A stretch of DNA of 61,666 bases from Mesorhizobium helmanticense (GTDB lineage: Bacteria; Pseudomonadota; Alphaproteobacteria; Rhizobiales; Rhizobiaceae): positions 1 to 61,666 of the forward strand of contig NZ_PZJX01000017.1 of NCBI RefSeq assembly GCF_003034915.1, given 5' to 3'. This document shows positions 55,147-61,666 of the stretch, in pieces. The translations under genes and the position numbers were made by a program. Position 1 is the first letter of the stretch; each line of letters begins with the position of its first letter. Under the pieces are notes generated by a model. That model did not search any database. It was not told where the DNA came from and saw only the letters and a list, made by a program, of their open reading frames with translations.

Positions 55147-56315
55147 TTGAAACTCAGCACGCAAGCGACGCAATATTTGAGAATGGTCCACCTGTACGTA
55201 TTCAGCGTCGCCTCGGTTTGATGATGGATGGCCAACTCAACGTTGGCCGCCGCGCGCTGATCGTCGCTGCGGTAGGCTGGGCCCCCCTTGTCGTCTTGGC
55301 CGGTATTCAAAGCGCCATGCGCTCCGACGGAGTCTTGTCGCTGCTTTGGGAACTGGGTGCGCACGCGCGGTACCTGATCGCCGCGCCACTTCTGATCTTA
55401 GCCGAAGCGCAATGTGCGCCAAGGCTCAACGCCATCGTGCGGCACTTTGCCGATGCCGGACTTGTAACCGATAAGGACCGTGGGCGATATGATGCCGCCG
55501 TGGCATCAACCCGCGCTCTTCTCAGTTCGAACACCGCAGAGATTGTTGTAATCGCTCTTGCCTACCTTTGCGTCTCCGCGGCGGCTTTTTCGCTGTCGTT
55601 CGACCAATTTCCGGCATGGCACAAGACTGGCGCCTTGGCTCCTGCCTTCTCGCCAGCCGGCTGGTGGCACGTGCTGGTGAGCCTCCCTCTGCTCCTGACT
55701 CTACTCTTTGGCTGGGCGTGGAGGTTTGCCCTATGGGCGCACCTCCTGTGGCGGATCGCCAGGATCGACCTCCGCCTTTTGGCATCCCATCCGGATGGTG
55801 CAGCCGGCCTTGCGGTTCTCGGATATTCTTTGCGGGCGTTTTCCCTTGTTGCGATGGCGCCTGCCACGATTGTCGCCGGGCGTTCGGCGCAGATTGTCCT
55901 GGTCCATGGGGCGCTGTCGAAAGACACGACGATTTTCAGTGCCGGTCTCTTGCTGGCCGTTGGCGCCCTGTTTGCCGTCCCGTTGTTCTTTTTCACGCCG
56001 GTTCTGATGCGGGCGTTGCAGCGCGGTTCGTTCGAGTACGGAGCGCTTGCCAATCAAGTTGGGTTCGCCTTTGAAGAGCAGTGGGTTGGCCGCAACCGAC
56101 TTGCCGACAATTCCGCCTTGGAGAGACCAGACTTCTCGGCGACTACCGACTTGTACGCGATCGTCGCAAATGTCTATTCGCTGCGGTTAGTCCCGGTCGA
56201 CCTCAAGAGTATCGCAAGCCTCGGTGTCGCATTGCTGCTTCCATTCGTCCCGGTCGTGTTCATGGCGCTGCCAGCCGAGCAAATCTTGGCAGATCTAAAG
56301 AACCTGCTCTTTTAG
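55143..56315 (+). CDS. Polytopic membrane protein, unknown
   Basis: 390 residues from GTG 55143. After a polar 30-residue start there are about seven hydrophobic segments (for example IVAAVGWAPLVVLAGI, LIAAPLLILAEA, LLLAVGALFAVPLFFF). No transporter signature is seen. It closes the right-going sulfatase operon; the next gene is convergent and separated by a repeat element. Confidence 0.72.
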   Translation: MIETQHASDAIFENGPPVRIQRRLGLMMDGQLNVGRRALIVAAVGWAPLVVLAGIQSAMRSDGVLSLLWELGAHARYLIAAPLLILAEAQCAPRLNAIVRHFADAGLVTDKDRGRYDAAVASTRALLSSNTAEIVVIALAYLCVSAAAFSLSFDQFPAWHKTGALAPAFSPAGWWHVLVSLPLLLTLLFGWAWRFALWAHLLWRIARIDLRLLASHPDGAAGLAVLGYSLRAFSLVAMAPATIVAGRSAQIVLVHGALSKDTTIFSAGLLLAVGALFAVPLFFFTPVLMRALQRGSFEYGALANQVGFAFEEQWVGRNRLADNSALERPDFSATTDLYAIVANVYSLRLVPVDLKSIASLGVALLLPFVPVVFMALPAEQILADLKNLLF

Positions 56316-56418
56316 AGCAATTCCAGGAAAAGTGTGAAACGGTTTTCCGTTCGGAATTGCGCAGAAACAATGAGACAGAGCGGTTCGGCGTTTCCGTGAA
56401 ACGATGAACCGCTCTAGG
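56316..56418. repeat. Rhizobial palindromic intergenic repeat
   Basis: A two-hairpin element of a type widespread between genes in Mesorhizobium and relatives. Hairpin one pairs CAATTCC with GGAATTG and GGAAAA with TTTTCC. Hairpin two pairs GAGCGGTTC with GAACCGCTC. It lies between convergent genes, where it can serve as a two-way transcript end. Confidence 0.7.
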
Positions 56419-56434
56419 CGAGGCGTTCGAACTC

Positions 56435-58735
56435 CTACTCTGTTGTGCCAGCTTTTCTTCTGCGCCGATTGGTGTGCGACTGGGCGACGGCCAATTTCAG
56501 CTCGGGTGTGATCTCCAACGGCGCATTCGCTGCCTCATGCGGGTTCTGCAGCCCTTGGACATGGACGGTCGGAAATGGGAGCTCGATACCCTGCTCCTTG
56601 AAGACTTGGCGCAGGCGTATATAGAATTTGCGTTTCATGCCGAAGGCGCCCCCCGGCCTGGTTGTGGCTTTGACCCTCAAGACGATGCCGTACTCGCCGA
56701 ACTCCTGTACGCCCTGCATCTTGATCGGTTCGAGCACCCAGTGTTTGAACTCGGGATCTTCCGCCAGTTCGAGGCCGATCCGCTTGATCAGCTTGCGGGC
56801 GAAGTCGATATCGGTGTCATAGCCGACGGTGATGTTGAATTTATCGATAACCCAGTCACGGCTCTGGTTCTGGACTGCCCCGAGTTCACCGAACGGTATC
56901 GTGAACAACGGACCACGGTGGTGGCGCAGCTTCACCGAGCGCAGCGAAAAGCTCTCCACCGTACCCTTGTAATTGCCCGACGAAATGTATTCGCCGACAC
57001 GAAACGCATCATCGAGCAGAAAAAACACCCCTGAAATGACGTCCTTGACGACCGTTTGCGCGCCAAAGCCGACGGCGACGCCGACGACGCCAGCGCCAGC
57101 GATCAGTGGGCCGATCTGGATACCCATGGAGGCGAGCATCATCAGCACCGCCATCACGACGATCAATGCGAGCAGCATGTTCTGGAGGATCGGCAAGAGC
57201 GTGTGCAGCCGCGCCTGCTGTGGATCGAGGATCGGGACCTCCTCCTCGCTGATCACAGGGTGCGGTACTTCGATGCCCAGCTTTCGTTCGATCAAAGCCT
57301 TGATGATCGACCAGCCGAAATCGGCTGCGAGGGCAATGACCACGACATTGATCAAGCCGCGCAATATGAACGTCGTCGTCGTATCGCTGTCCCGCATGGA
57401 TTGCATGTCCAGCCCCCAGACACGCGCGAGAAAGTAAGCCGCAGCCAGGATCAAAATCATCCGGATTGCGCGATCGATGACAGCGATCGTCACCGCCGGG
57501 ATCGTAGGCCGGCCGGCGTCTTCCGAACCTGGCCGCAGGACGAAATTAACCCCGCGCTGCGTCAGCACGATTGCCAAAGGCAGGAAGAATGCGGCGAAGG
57601 TAAACCAGAAGTATATATAAGAGCCGGCGACACGCTGCAGGAACAGGACGACAAAATAAGCAGTCAATAGCCATGTCGCTTCCGTGTGACCGCTGTGGCG
57701 CGCGCCGTCTCGCTGCGTCCTTGGCCGACGCCAAATGGCAAGCAGCAAGAGCAACAGCAGCACGAAATCGGCGCCCAGCGACAGGACCATCATTCCGTCC
57801 TGGTCGACGCCGAGGCCCGGCAAGAGGATAAACGCGGCGCCGAAGAAGGCGAAGACGCCGACGATCCGGGGTAGCCAGTAGGACCAATGGTCAGCCACTT
57901 CGTTGGTGATCGGCAAAGCGCGAACCTCGACGGCGTTCTCGACGTTCATGTAGGACGGGAGGAGCATGGCCATGACGTACATGCGCACACCCCATGTAAC
58001 GACCGCCGCCATCAGAAATGTCAGGACAATCTCGCGGATGAGCATTGGCCAGTCGAACAACATGAACGCACCGGCGCTGCCCAGTGCGAACGAGACGATC
58101 AGCATGCTGGAATAAAGCGCGCGACCGCCAATCTTCTTGGCTCGCCCGATGGGCGTATCCTTCGGTTGCGCGATAATCCAAAGACGAAATGGACGGGTGA
58201 CTTTGTACGTTGCCCAAGTAAGCGCCAGGCCGGCGGCGATGAACATCGCAATCAGCATAAATACGCCGGCAGACCCCTTGCTCGACATATCCTGCATGGT
58301 CTCAGCCCGAACGCGCGCGAACTGGCCCGGCAGCAAGGGCAAAGTTCGCACGATTCGTTCGATATGGTGCCTGATCCGATCGAGCGTCGAGGATGCCATC
58401 GTATTCATCTGGCCCGGTGCGGCCACGGCGCCGGACGAGGTGTCGGCCGGCGGAGCGCTTGCCGCGGCAGGCGCTCCCGTCGACCCGGCGTCCTGGTTTC
58501 GTTGTTCGGCCACCCAGGCCTTTACGGACGGATCGTCGAGAAGCTCGAACAGCTGTTTGACCCTTTCCGGCGGGACGGTCGCCGGCGCTTGCGCCTGTGC
58601 CGGACCGGCCAACAGGAGGGCGATCCAAAAGACCAGCGGCCCGGCGACAAGGACAAACATCGCCGTCAGATCTCCGAGACGTCGTGCCGGGTGCGCCAGG
58701 TTCCTGGCTCCCAATCGTCGATTCATTAGTGGCAT
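56435..58735 (-). CDS. MscS-family mechanosensitive channel, copy 2
   Basis: 766 residues from ATG 58735; the frame is open to 58912 but the extra part lacks support. A signal-like hydrophobic segment (MFVLVAGPLVFWIALLLAG) is followed by a Pro/Ala-rich periplasmic stretch, about ten membrane helices, the pore region GAGVVGVAVGFGAQTVVKDV and the vestibule domain. The end is nearly identical to copy 1 (NRRRRKAG tail), while the N-terminal halves differ, suggesting gene conversion or duplication of the 3' part. Confidence 0.88.
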   Translation of the reverse strand: MPLMNRRLGARNLAHPARRLGDLTAMFVLVAGPLVFWIALLLAGPAQAQAPATVPPERVKQLFELLDDPSVKAWVAEQRNQDAGSTGAPAAASAPPADTSSGAVAAPGQMNTMASSTLDRIRHHIERIVRTLPLLPGQFARVRAETMQDMSSKGSAGVFMLIAMFIAAGLALTWATYKVTRPFRLWIIAQPKDTPIGRAKKIGGRALYSSMLIVSFALGSAGAFMLFDWPMLIREIVLTFLMAAVVTWGVRMYVMAMLLPSYMNVENAVEVRALPITNEVADHWSYWLPRIVGVFAFFGAAFILLPGLGVDQDGMMVLSLGADFVLLLLLLLAIWRRPRTQRDGARHSGHTEATWLLTAYFVVLFLQRVAGSYIYFWFTFAAFFLPLAIVLTQRGVNFVLRPGSEDAGRPTIPAVTIAVIDRAIRMILILAAAYFLARVWGLDMQSMRDSDTTTTFILRGLINVVVIALAADFGWSIIKALIERKLGIEVPHPVISEEEVPILDPQQARLHTLLPILQNMLLALIVVMAVLMMLASMGIQIGPLIAGAGVVGVAVGFGAQTVVKDVISGVFFLLDDAFRVGEYISSGNYKGTVESFSLRSVKLRHHRGPLFTIPFGELGAVQNQSRDWVIDKFNITVGYDTDIDFARKLIKRIGLELAEDPEFKHWVLEPIKMQGVQEFGEYGIVLRVKATTRPGGAFGMKRKFYIRLRQVFKEQGIELPFPTVHVQGLQNPHEAANAPLEITPELKLAVAQSHTNRRRRKAGTTE

Positions 58736-59042
58736 CGTGCTGTCAACCTTCCGGCCAAATCGGCGAGCAACGGCGTCCGTCGTCGCCCACCTTGGAGAAA
58801 CCGATGTTTCGGTGCAAGGCATCATCGTTCCGAGCCAGGCCGATGCGCCGGGTAACTGGAGGTGGTTCATTGAGCCGCCCGGGCAGCAGCCTGAGAGGCG
58901 ACGAAAGTGCATCGGTACGTAGGCGGCTGACCAAGTCTCGCGGGACCATGGCGGCTACAGGTGGTCGACTGACATTCGAAACCGCGATTTTTGACTGCTT
59001 GAGATGCAATGCGCTCCAGGGTCGGCAACGCCGAGCGGCAAA
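58736..59042. other. Intergenic region between channel and cyclase genes
   Basis: 307 bases between two leftward genes. I see no supportable gene, repeat or hairpin. It should contain the promoter of the channel gene and the 3' end of the cyclase transcript. Confidence 0.4.
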
Positions 59043-60113
59043 TCAGGCCGGGAGCCGCCACATTCGCACACGACCTGTGCCACGCAATTCCGTTTCCGCG
59101 AGTGGGTCGCAAGCAAAATCTGGTCCAAGCAGTTTGTGAGTTGCATCCGAAATACGGATTTCATCGGGCTCCGCGGACGTTTGAATACGTGCGGCGAGAT
59201 TAACGGTCTCGCCCCACAGGTCATAGGCAAACCGCCTTTTGCCTATGACGCCCGCAACGATTGGTCCAGAGTGAATTCCAATTCTGAGTCTTAGCGGTTG
59301 TCCTGCGAAGCGTTCGCGCTTAACCGCCTCCCGCAGTTCAAGTGCATAGTGCGCAAGAGCTTCTGCATGATCGGATCGCGCGACGGGCAGGCCAGCGACC
59401 ACCATCACACAATCGCCGATTGTCTTGATCTTTTCGCAGCCGTATCGTTCCGAGAGCAGATCCGCCGCCTTGAAGAAGTAGTTTAAAATAGCGAGCGTCG
59501 TCTCGGCTCCGACGCTCCGCGCTCTTTCCGTAAAGCCGACGATGTCGGCAAAAAGCACACTCACCTCTGCGTGGCTGTCTGCAATTTGTTCGTCCGCTTT
59601 TAACCGCTCCGCGATCGACGCCGGAAGAATGTTGAGGAGTAGGCTTTCGGCGCGCTGGTATTCACGCGACAATCCCTCTTGGCTCTCCCTCAACGCCTCG
59701 TTCGTCGAGTGTAATTTCTCGTTGAGTTGACGCTCCCTCTCTTGCAGGAGCGTCATTTCATAAGCCTTCTGTTGAAGCCGCTGCCTGTTGTCGCGTTCGG
59801 CAGTGGCGTCAAGAAAGAGCAGCCACACGCAACCATTGTCAGCAAAAAGATGAAGGTCCGCGACACGCCCGCTGGGCAGTTCGACCATGGCCATATGAAA
59901 TGGAAGCTCCGGGCAAGGCAGCAAACCTTCCATGAACGCAAGCTGCTCGGCAACTGGCTTACCAATGCAAAGTGATGACAGTCCGTAATGTTTGATATTA
60001 CCGCCCTTCGCAACTATGCAGAGCTGGGCGTCAATTTTCAGATATGCGACGGAGTGCTCAATGTTGAAGAAATTGTAAATCCAGCTTCTGACTTCTTTTG
60101 GAAATCCATGCAT
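59043..60113 (-). CDS. Class III adenylate cyclase with N-terminal PAS-like domain
   Basis: 356 residues. Residues about 15-105 look like a heme-NO-binding-associated or PAS-like sensory domain, then a coiled coil (about 108-155) and the cyclase domain. Metal-binding Asp190 (FADIVGF) and Asp234 (TIGD), adenine-selecting Lys230 and Asp298, and transition-state Asn305 and Arg309 are all present, so it should make cAMP. No membrane helix. It starts three bases after the GTPase stop, so the two are surely co-expressed; the GTPase may control it (inference). Confidence 0.88.
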   Translation of the reverse strand: MHGFPKEVRSWIYNFFNIEHSVAYLKIDAQLCIVAKGGNIKHYGLSSLCIGKPVAEQLAFMEGLLPCPELPFHMAMVELPSGRVADLHLFADNGCVWLLFLDATAERDNRQRLQQKAYEMTLLQERERQLNEKLHSTNEALRESQEGLSREYQRAESLLLNILPASIAERLKADEQIADSHAEVSVLFADIVGFTERARSVGAETTLAILNYFFKAADLLSERYGCEKIKTIGDCVMVVAGLPVARSDHAEALAHYALELREAVKRERFAGQPLRLRIGIHSGPIVAGVIGKRRFAYDLWGETVNLAARIQTSAEPDEIRISDATHKLLGPDFACDPLAETELRGTGRVRMWRLPA

Positions 60114-60116
60114 GGC

Positions 60117-60611
60117 CTATTCGGTGACCATCGAAGCAAGCTGACGAAATGCATCGTCAACATATTCACCTGAAAGCGCGCTTGTTAGATAGATCTGCCA
60201 TCCAAGTTGCCTCAGTTGGTCAATCTCACTATCCGATATTGCCCACCGATCGGCCAGATCGGATTTGTTGAACAGCAATATAAACGGCATGGCGCCGAAT
60301 TCGGCCTCGGCCCGCTCGCGCAGCGTGAGCGCCACGGCAAGAGTAGCGGCGCGGGTTCCGTCGACGACAAGCACGAGCCCGGTCGCACCTCGCACATAGC
60401 TGACTCGGAATGAGCCGATATCGTCTTCGCCGGCCAAATCCCACAAAATCAGATCCACGGTTTTGTCCGGGAGTGCGACACTCTTCTTGTCGATTTTCAC
60501 CCCCACCGTGGTCAAGTAGGTTTCCGAAAAGATGCTTTGCACGAACCTGCGAACCAGGCTCGTCTTTCCGACACCGAACCCGCCCAACATGCAGATCTTT
60601 TTTTGCAACAT
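60117..60611 (-). CDS. Rab/Ras-like small GTPase
   Basis: 164 residues, a bare G domain. G1 is GGFGVGKTS (10-18), G2 the Thr in TTVGVK (about 34-39), G3 WDLAGED with Asp58 and Gly61, G4 NKSD (115-118) and G5 TSA (143-145). The position of Ras Gln61 is Glu62, so intrinsic hydrolysis may be unusual. There is no C-terminal prenylation cysteine. Bacterial Ras-like proteins of this kind are rare and mostly uncharacterised. It sits 14 bases after the OmpA-domain gene and three before the cyclase gene. Confidence 0.88.
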   Translation of the reverse strand: MLQKKICMLGGFGVGKTSLVRRFVQSIFSETYLTTVGVKIDKKSVALPDKTVDLILWDLAGEDDIGSFRVSYVRGATGLVLVVDGTRAATLAVALTLRERAEAEFGAMPFILLFNKSDLADRWAISDSEIDQLRQLGWQIYLTSALSGEYVDDAFRQLASMVTE

Positions 60612-60625
60612 CCTGGGGCTCCGGA

Positions 60626-61666
60626 CTAGTCTAGGTTTACCGTAACCGAAACCCGGCGATTGGCGGAGCTCCCAGTTCGACTATTTTCAGGCACCGCCGG
60701 CTCAAAGGTTCCCGCGCCCCGAACCAGCAGCAGTTCCGGAGCGACGCCGCGCTTGTTGAGAAGCGCACGAACTGTCTCGGCGCGGGCGGCGCTGATCGAC
60801 GCGTTGGCCGTCTCACGGCCCGTGGCGTCCGAATGTCCGGTCAACATGAACCGAGCTGTTACGCCTGACTTGCGAGCATTTTGGGCGAATTCCTTCAATT
60901 GATCCGCCAATTTGTCGAGAACCGGCGTCTGTTCTGGTCCCGGCACAACCTTGCCGGAATAGAAGAGAATATCGGTCGCCTGGATGACCTCTCTCAAATG
61001 ATTGAGTTCCGCAAGGCTCAGCTCACGAAGCTGCGAGACATCCAGAGCCACTCCGTCCGCGGACAGCTGTTGAGCGGCGGCCCGCGCCCGGTTGATCCAG
61101 GCGGCCGGAGCCTCACCCACGACAACGATGCGATCCTGGATGATCGAAAGCTGAACCGATTTCGGAGGGGTCAGCGACGCTATCAGCCGCTTCACCACGA
61201 ACTTCGGATCAAGGCTCTGATAGAATTGCCACTGCGAATGAACGCGGGCAGGATCAACCTCCGTTCCGGACAACAGCTCCTGCGGGTCGGCGGCAAGCGG
61301 GTCTCTCAGACCGGAAATGTAGAAATGTCCGCCCCTCGCCGTTTGTTGGGCGACGATGATTCCCGGTTGAGCCTCAAGTCGCGACACATAATGCTGCCAG
61401 TGCTCCGCCGCGCGTGCTTCGGGGCTCACATCACGAACCTTTGAGATGTCGAATTCCGGTCCGCCTGCCGAGAGCTGTCGGGCCGCTGCGCGCGCCCGAT
61501 CTATCCAGGTGTCGGGAGCCTCGCCCTCGGCAACGATGCGGTCCTCGACGATCGAAAGCCGAACCGATTTCGGCGGGGTCAGCGATGCCGTCAGCCGCTT
61601 CAGCACGAACTCCGGATCAAGGCTTTGATAGAATTGCCACTGAGAATGAACGCGAGCGGGATCAAT
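60626..61666 (-). CDS. OmpA-domain protein with internal repeats (partial, cut at right edge)
   Basis: The frame stays open to the window edge, so the N-terminus is missing; at least 346 residues are present. The C-terminal 115 residues are an OmpA peptidoglycan-binding domain (FMLTGHSDATGRE, then SSANRRVSVTV). Upstream is a repeat: DPARVHSQWQFYQSLDP, TPPKSVxLSI, DRIVxxGEAP and WIxRARAAA occur twice with a period of 136 residues, in a BON-like alpha/beta unit. It probably spans periplasm and cell wall, and heads the GTPase-cyclase operon. Confidence 0.85.
   Translation of the reverse strand: MDPARVHSQWQFYQSLDPEFVLKRLTASLTPPKSVRLSIVEDRIVAEGEAPDTWIDRARAAARQLSAGGPEFDISKVRDVSPEARAAEHWQHYVSRLEAQPGIIVAQQTARGGHFYISGLRDPLAADPQELLSGTEVDPARVHSQWQFYQSLDPKFVVKRLIASLTPPKSVQLSIIQDRIVVVGEAPAAWINRARAAAQQLSADGVALDVSQLRELSLAELNHLREVIQATDILFYSGKVVPGPEQTPVLDKLADQLKEFAQNARKSGVTARFMLTGHSDATGRETANASISAARAETVRALLNKRGVAPELLLVRGAGTFEPAVPENSRTGSSANRRVSVTVNLD
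61060..61258 (-). repeat. Copy of 408-bp-period repeat within the OmpA-domain gene
   Basis: Bases 61060-61258 repeat about 61468-61666 at high identity, 408 bp apart and in frame. The copies encode the BON-like unit described for the gene. More copies may lie beyond the window. Confidence 0.7.

Overview
The window reads as chromosome or chromid DNA of a high-GC alphaproteobacterium, most probably Mesorhizobium or a close Phyllobacteriaceae relative. Supports are the GC-rich codon third positions, rhizobial intergenic repeats at about 27.9 and 56.3 kb, and a vitamin B6 catabolic gene set whose products match, as far as I can recall them, the characterised Mesorhizobium loti MAFF303099 enzymes. 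No tRNA, rRNA, CRISPR, transposase or integrase was seen.

Left block (1-7449, all +): an amino-sugar operon. It holds the end of an RpiR/SIS regulator, a ROK kinase (NanK-like), ManNAc-6-P epimerase NanE, a Gfo/Idh/MocA oxidoreductase, and a family-1 sugar ABC importer (binding protein, two permeases, ATPase). A repeated 12-mer before nanE is a plausible RpiR operator.

Central block (7742-27873): an apparently complete vitamin B6 degradation locus. Pyridoxine 4-oxidase and a GntR/FCD regulator run leftward. Rightward run the AAMS hydrolase, MHPC oxygenase, two genes without an assigned role (AA_synth family, PEBP family), the HMPDC decarboxylase, 4-pyridoxate dehydrogenase, FHMPC dehydrogenase and an NMT1/THI5-type ABC importer. 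After a small leftward secreted-protein gene come a BMP/nucleoside-type ABC importer, 4-pyridoxolactonase, pyridoxamine-pyruvate aminotransferase and pyridoxal 4-dehydrogenase. Together these take pyridoxine, pyridoxamine and pyridoxal to succinate semialdehyde, acetate, ammonia and CO2; the two importers are natural candidates for vitamer uptake.

Boundary (27.9-28.6 kb): a dispersed repeat, an N-terminally truncated GntR/FCD gene and an OmpA C-terminal remnant.

Right block (28.7-58.7 kb): envelope and sulfatase genes. These include beta-barrel proteins, a DUF4105 protein, a membrane-anchored TPR regulator, two DUF2092 plus small-secreted-protein pairs, a lipoprotein hydrolase, four sulfatases with one intact and one truncated formylglycine-generating enzyme, DUF202/DUF1622/DUF1254 proteins, and two MscS-type channels whose 3' ends form a long inverted repeat. 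Four copies of a promoter-like module (direct TTAC elements, then an AT-rich -10-like box at constant spacing) precede several of these operons. A second 24-bp element occurs twice. I read these as a candidate envelope/sulfatase regulon, possibly run by the regulator gene at 31386-33101.

Right edge (59043-61666, all -): an OmpA-domain protein (cut by the window edge), a Rab/Ras-like small GTPase and a class III adenylate cyclase in one tight operon, which looks like an uncharacterised envelope-to-cAMP signalling unit.
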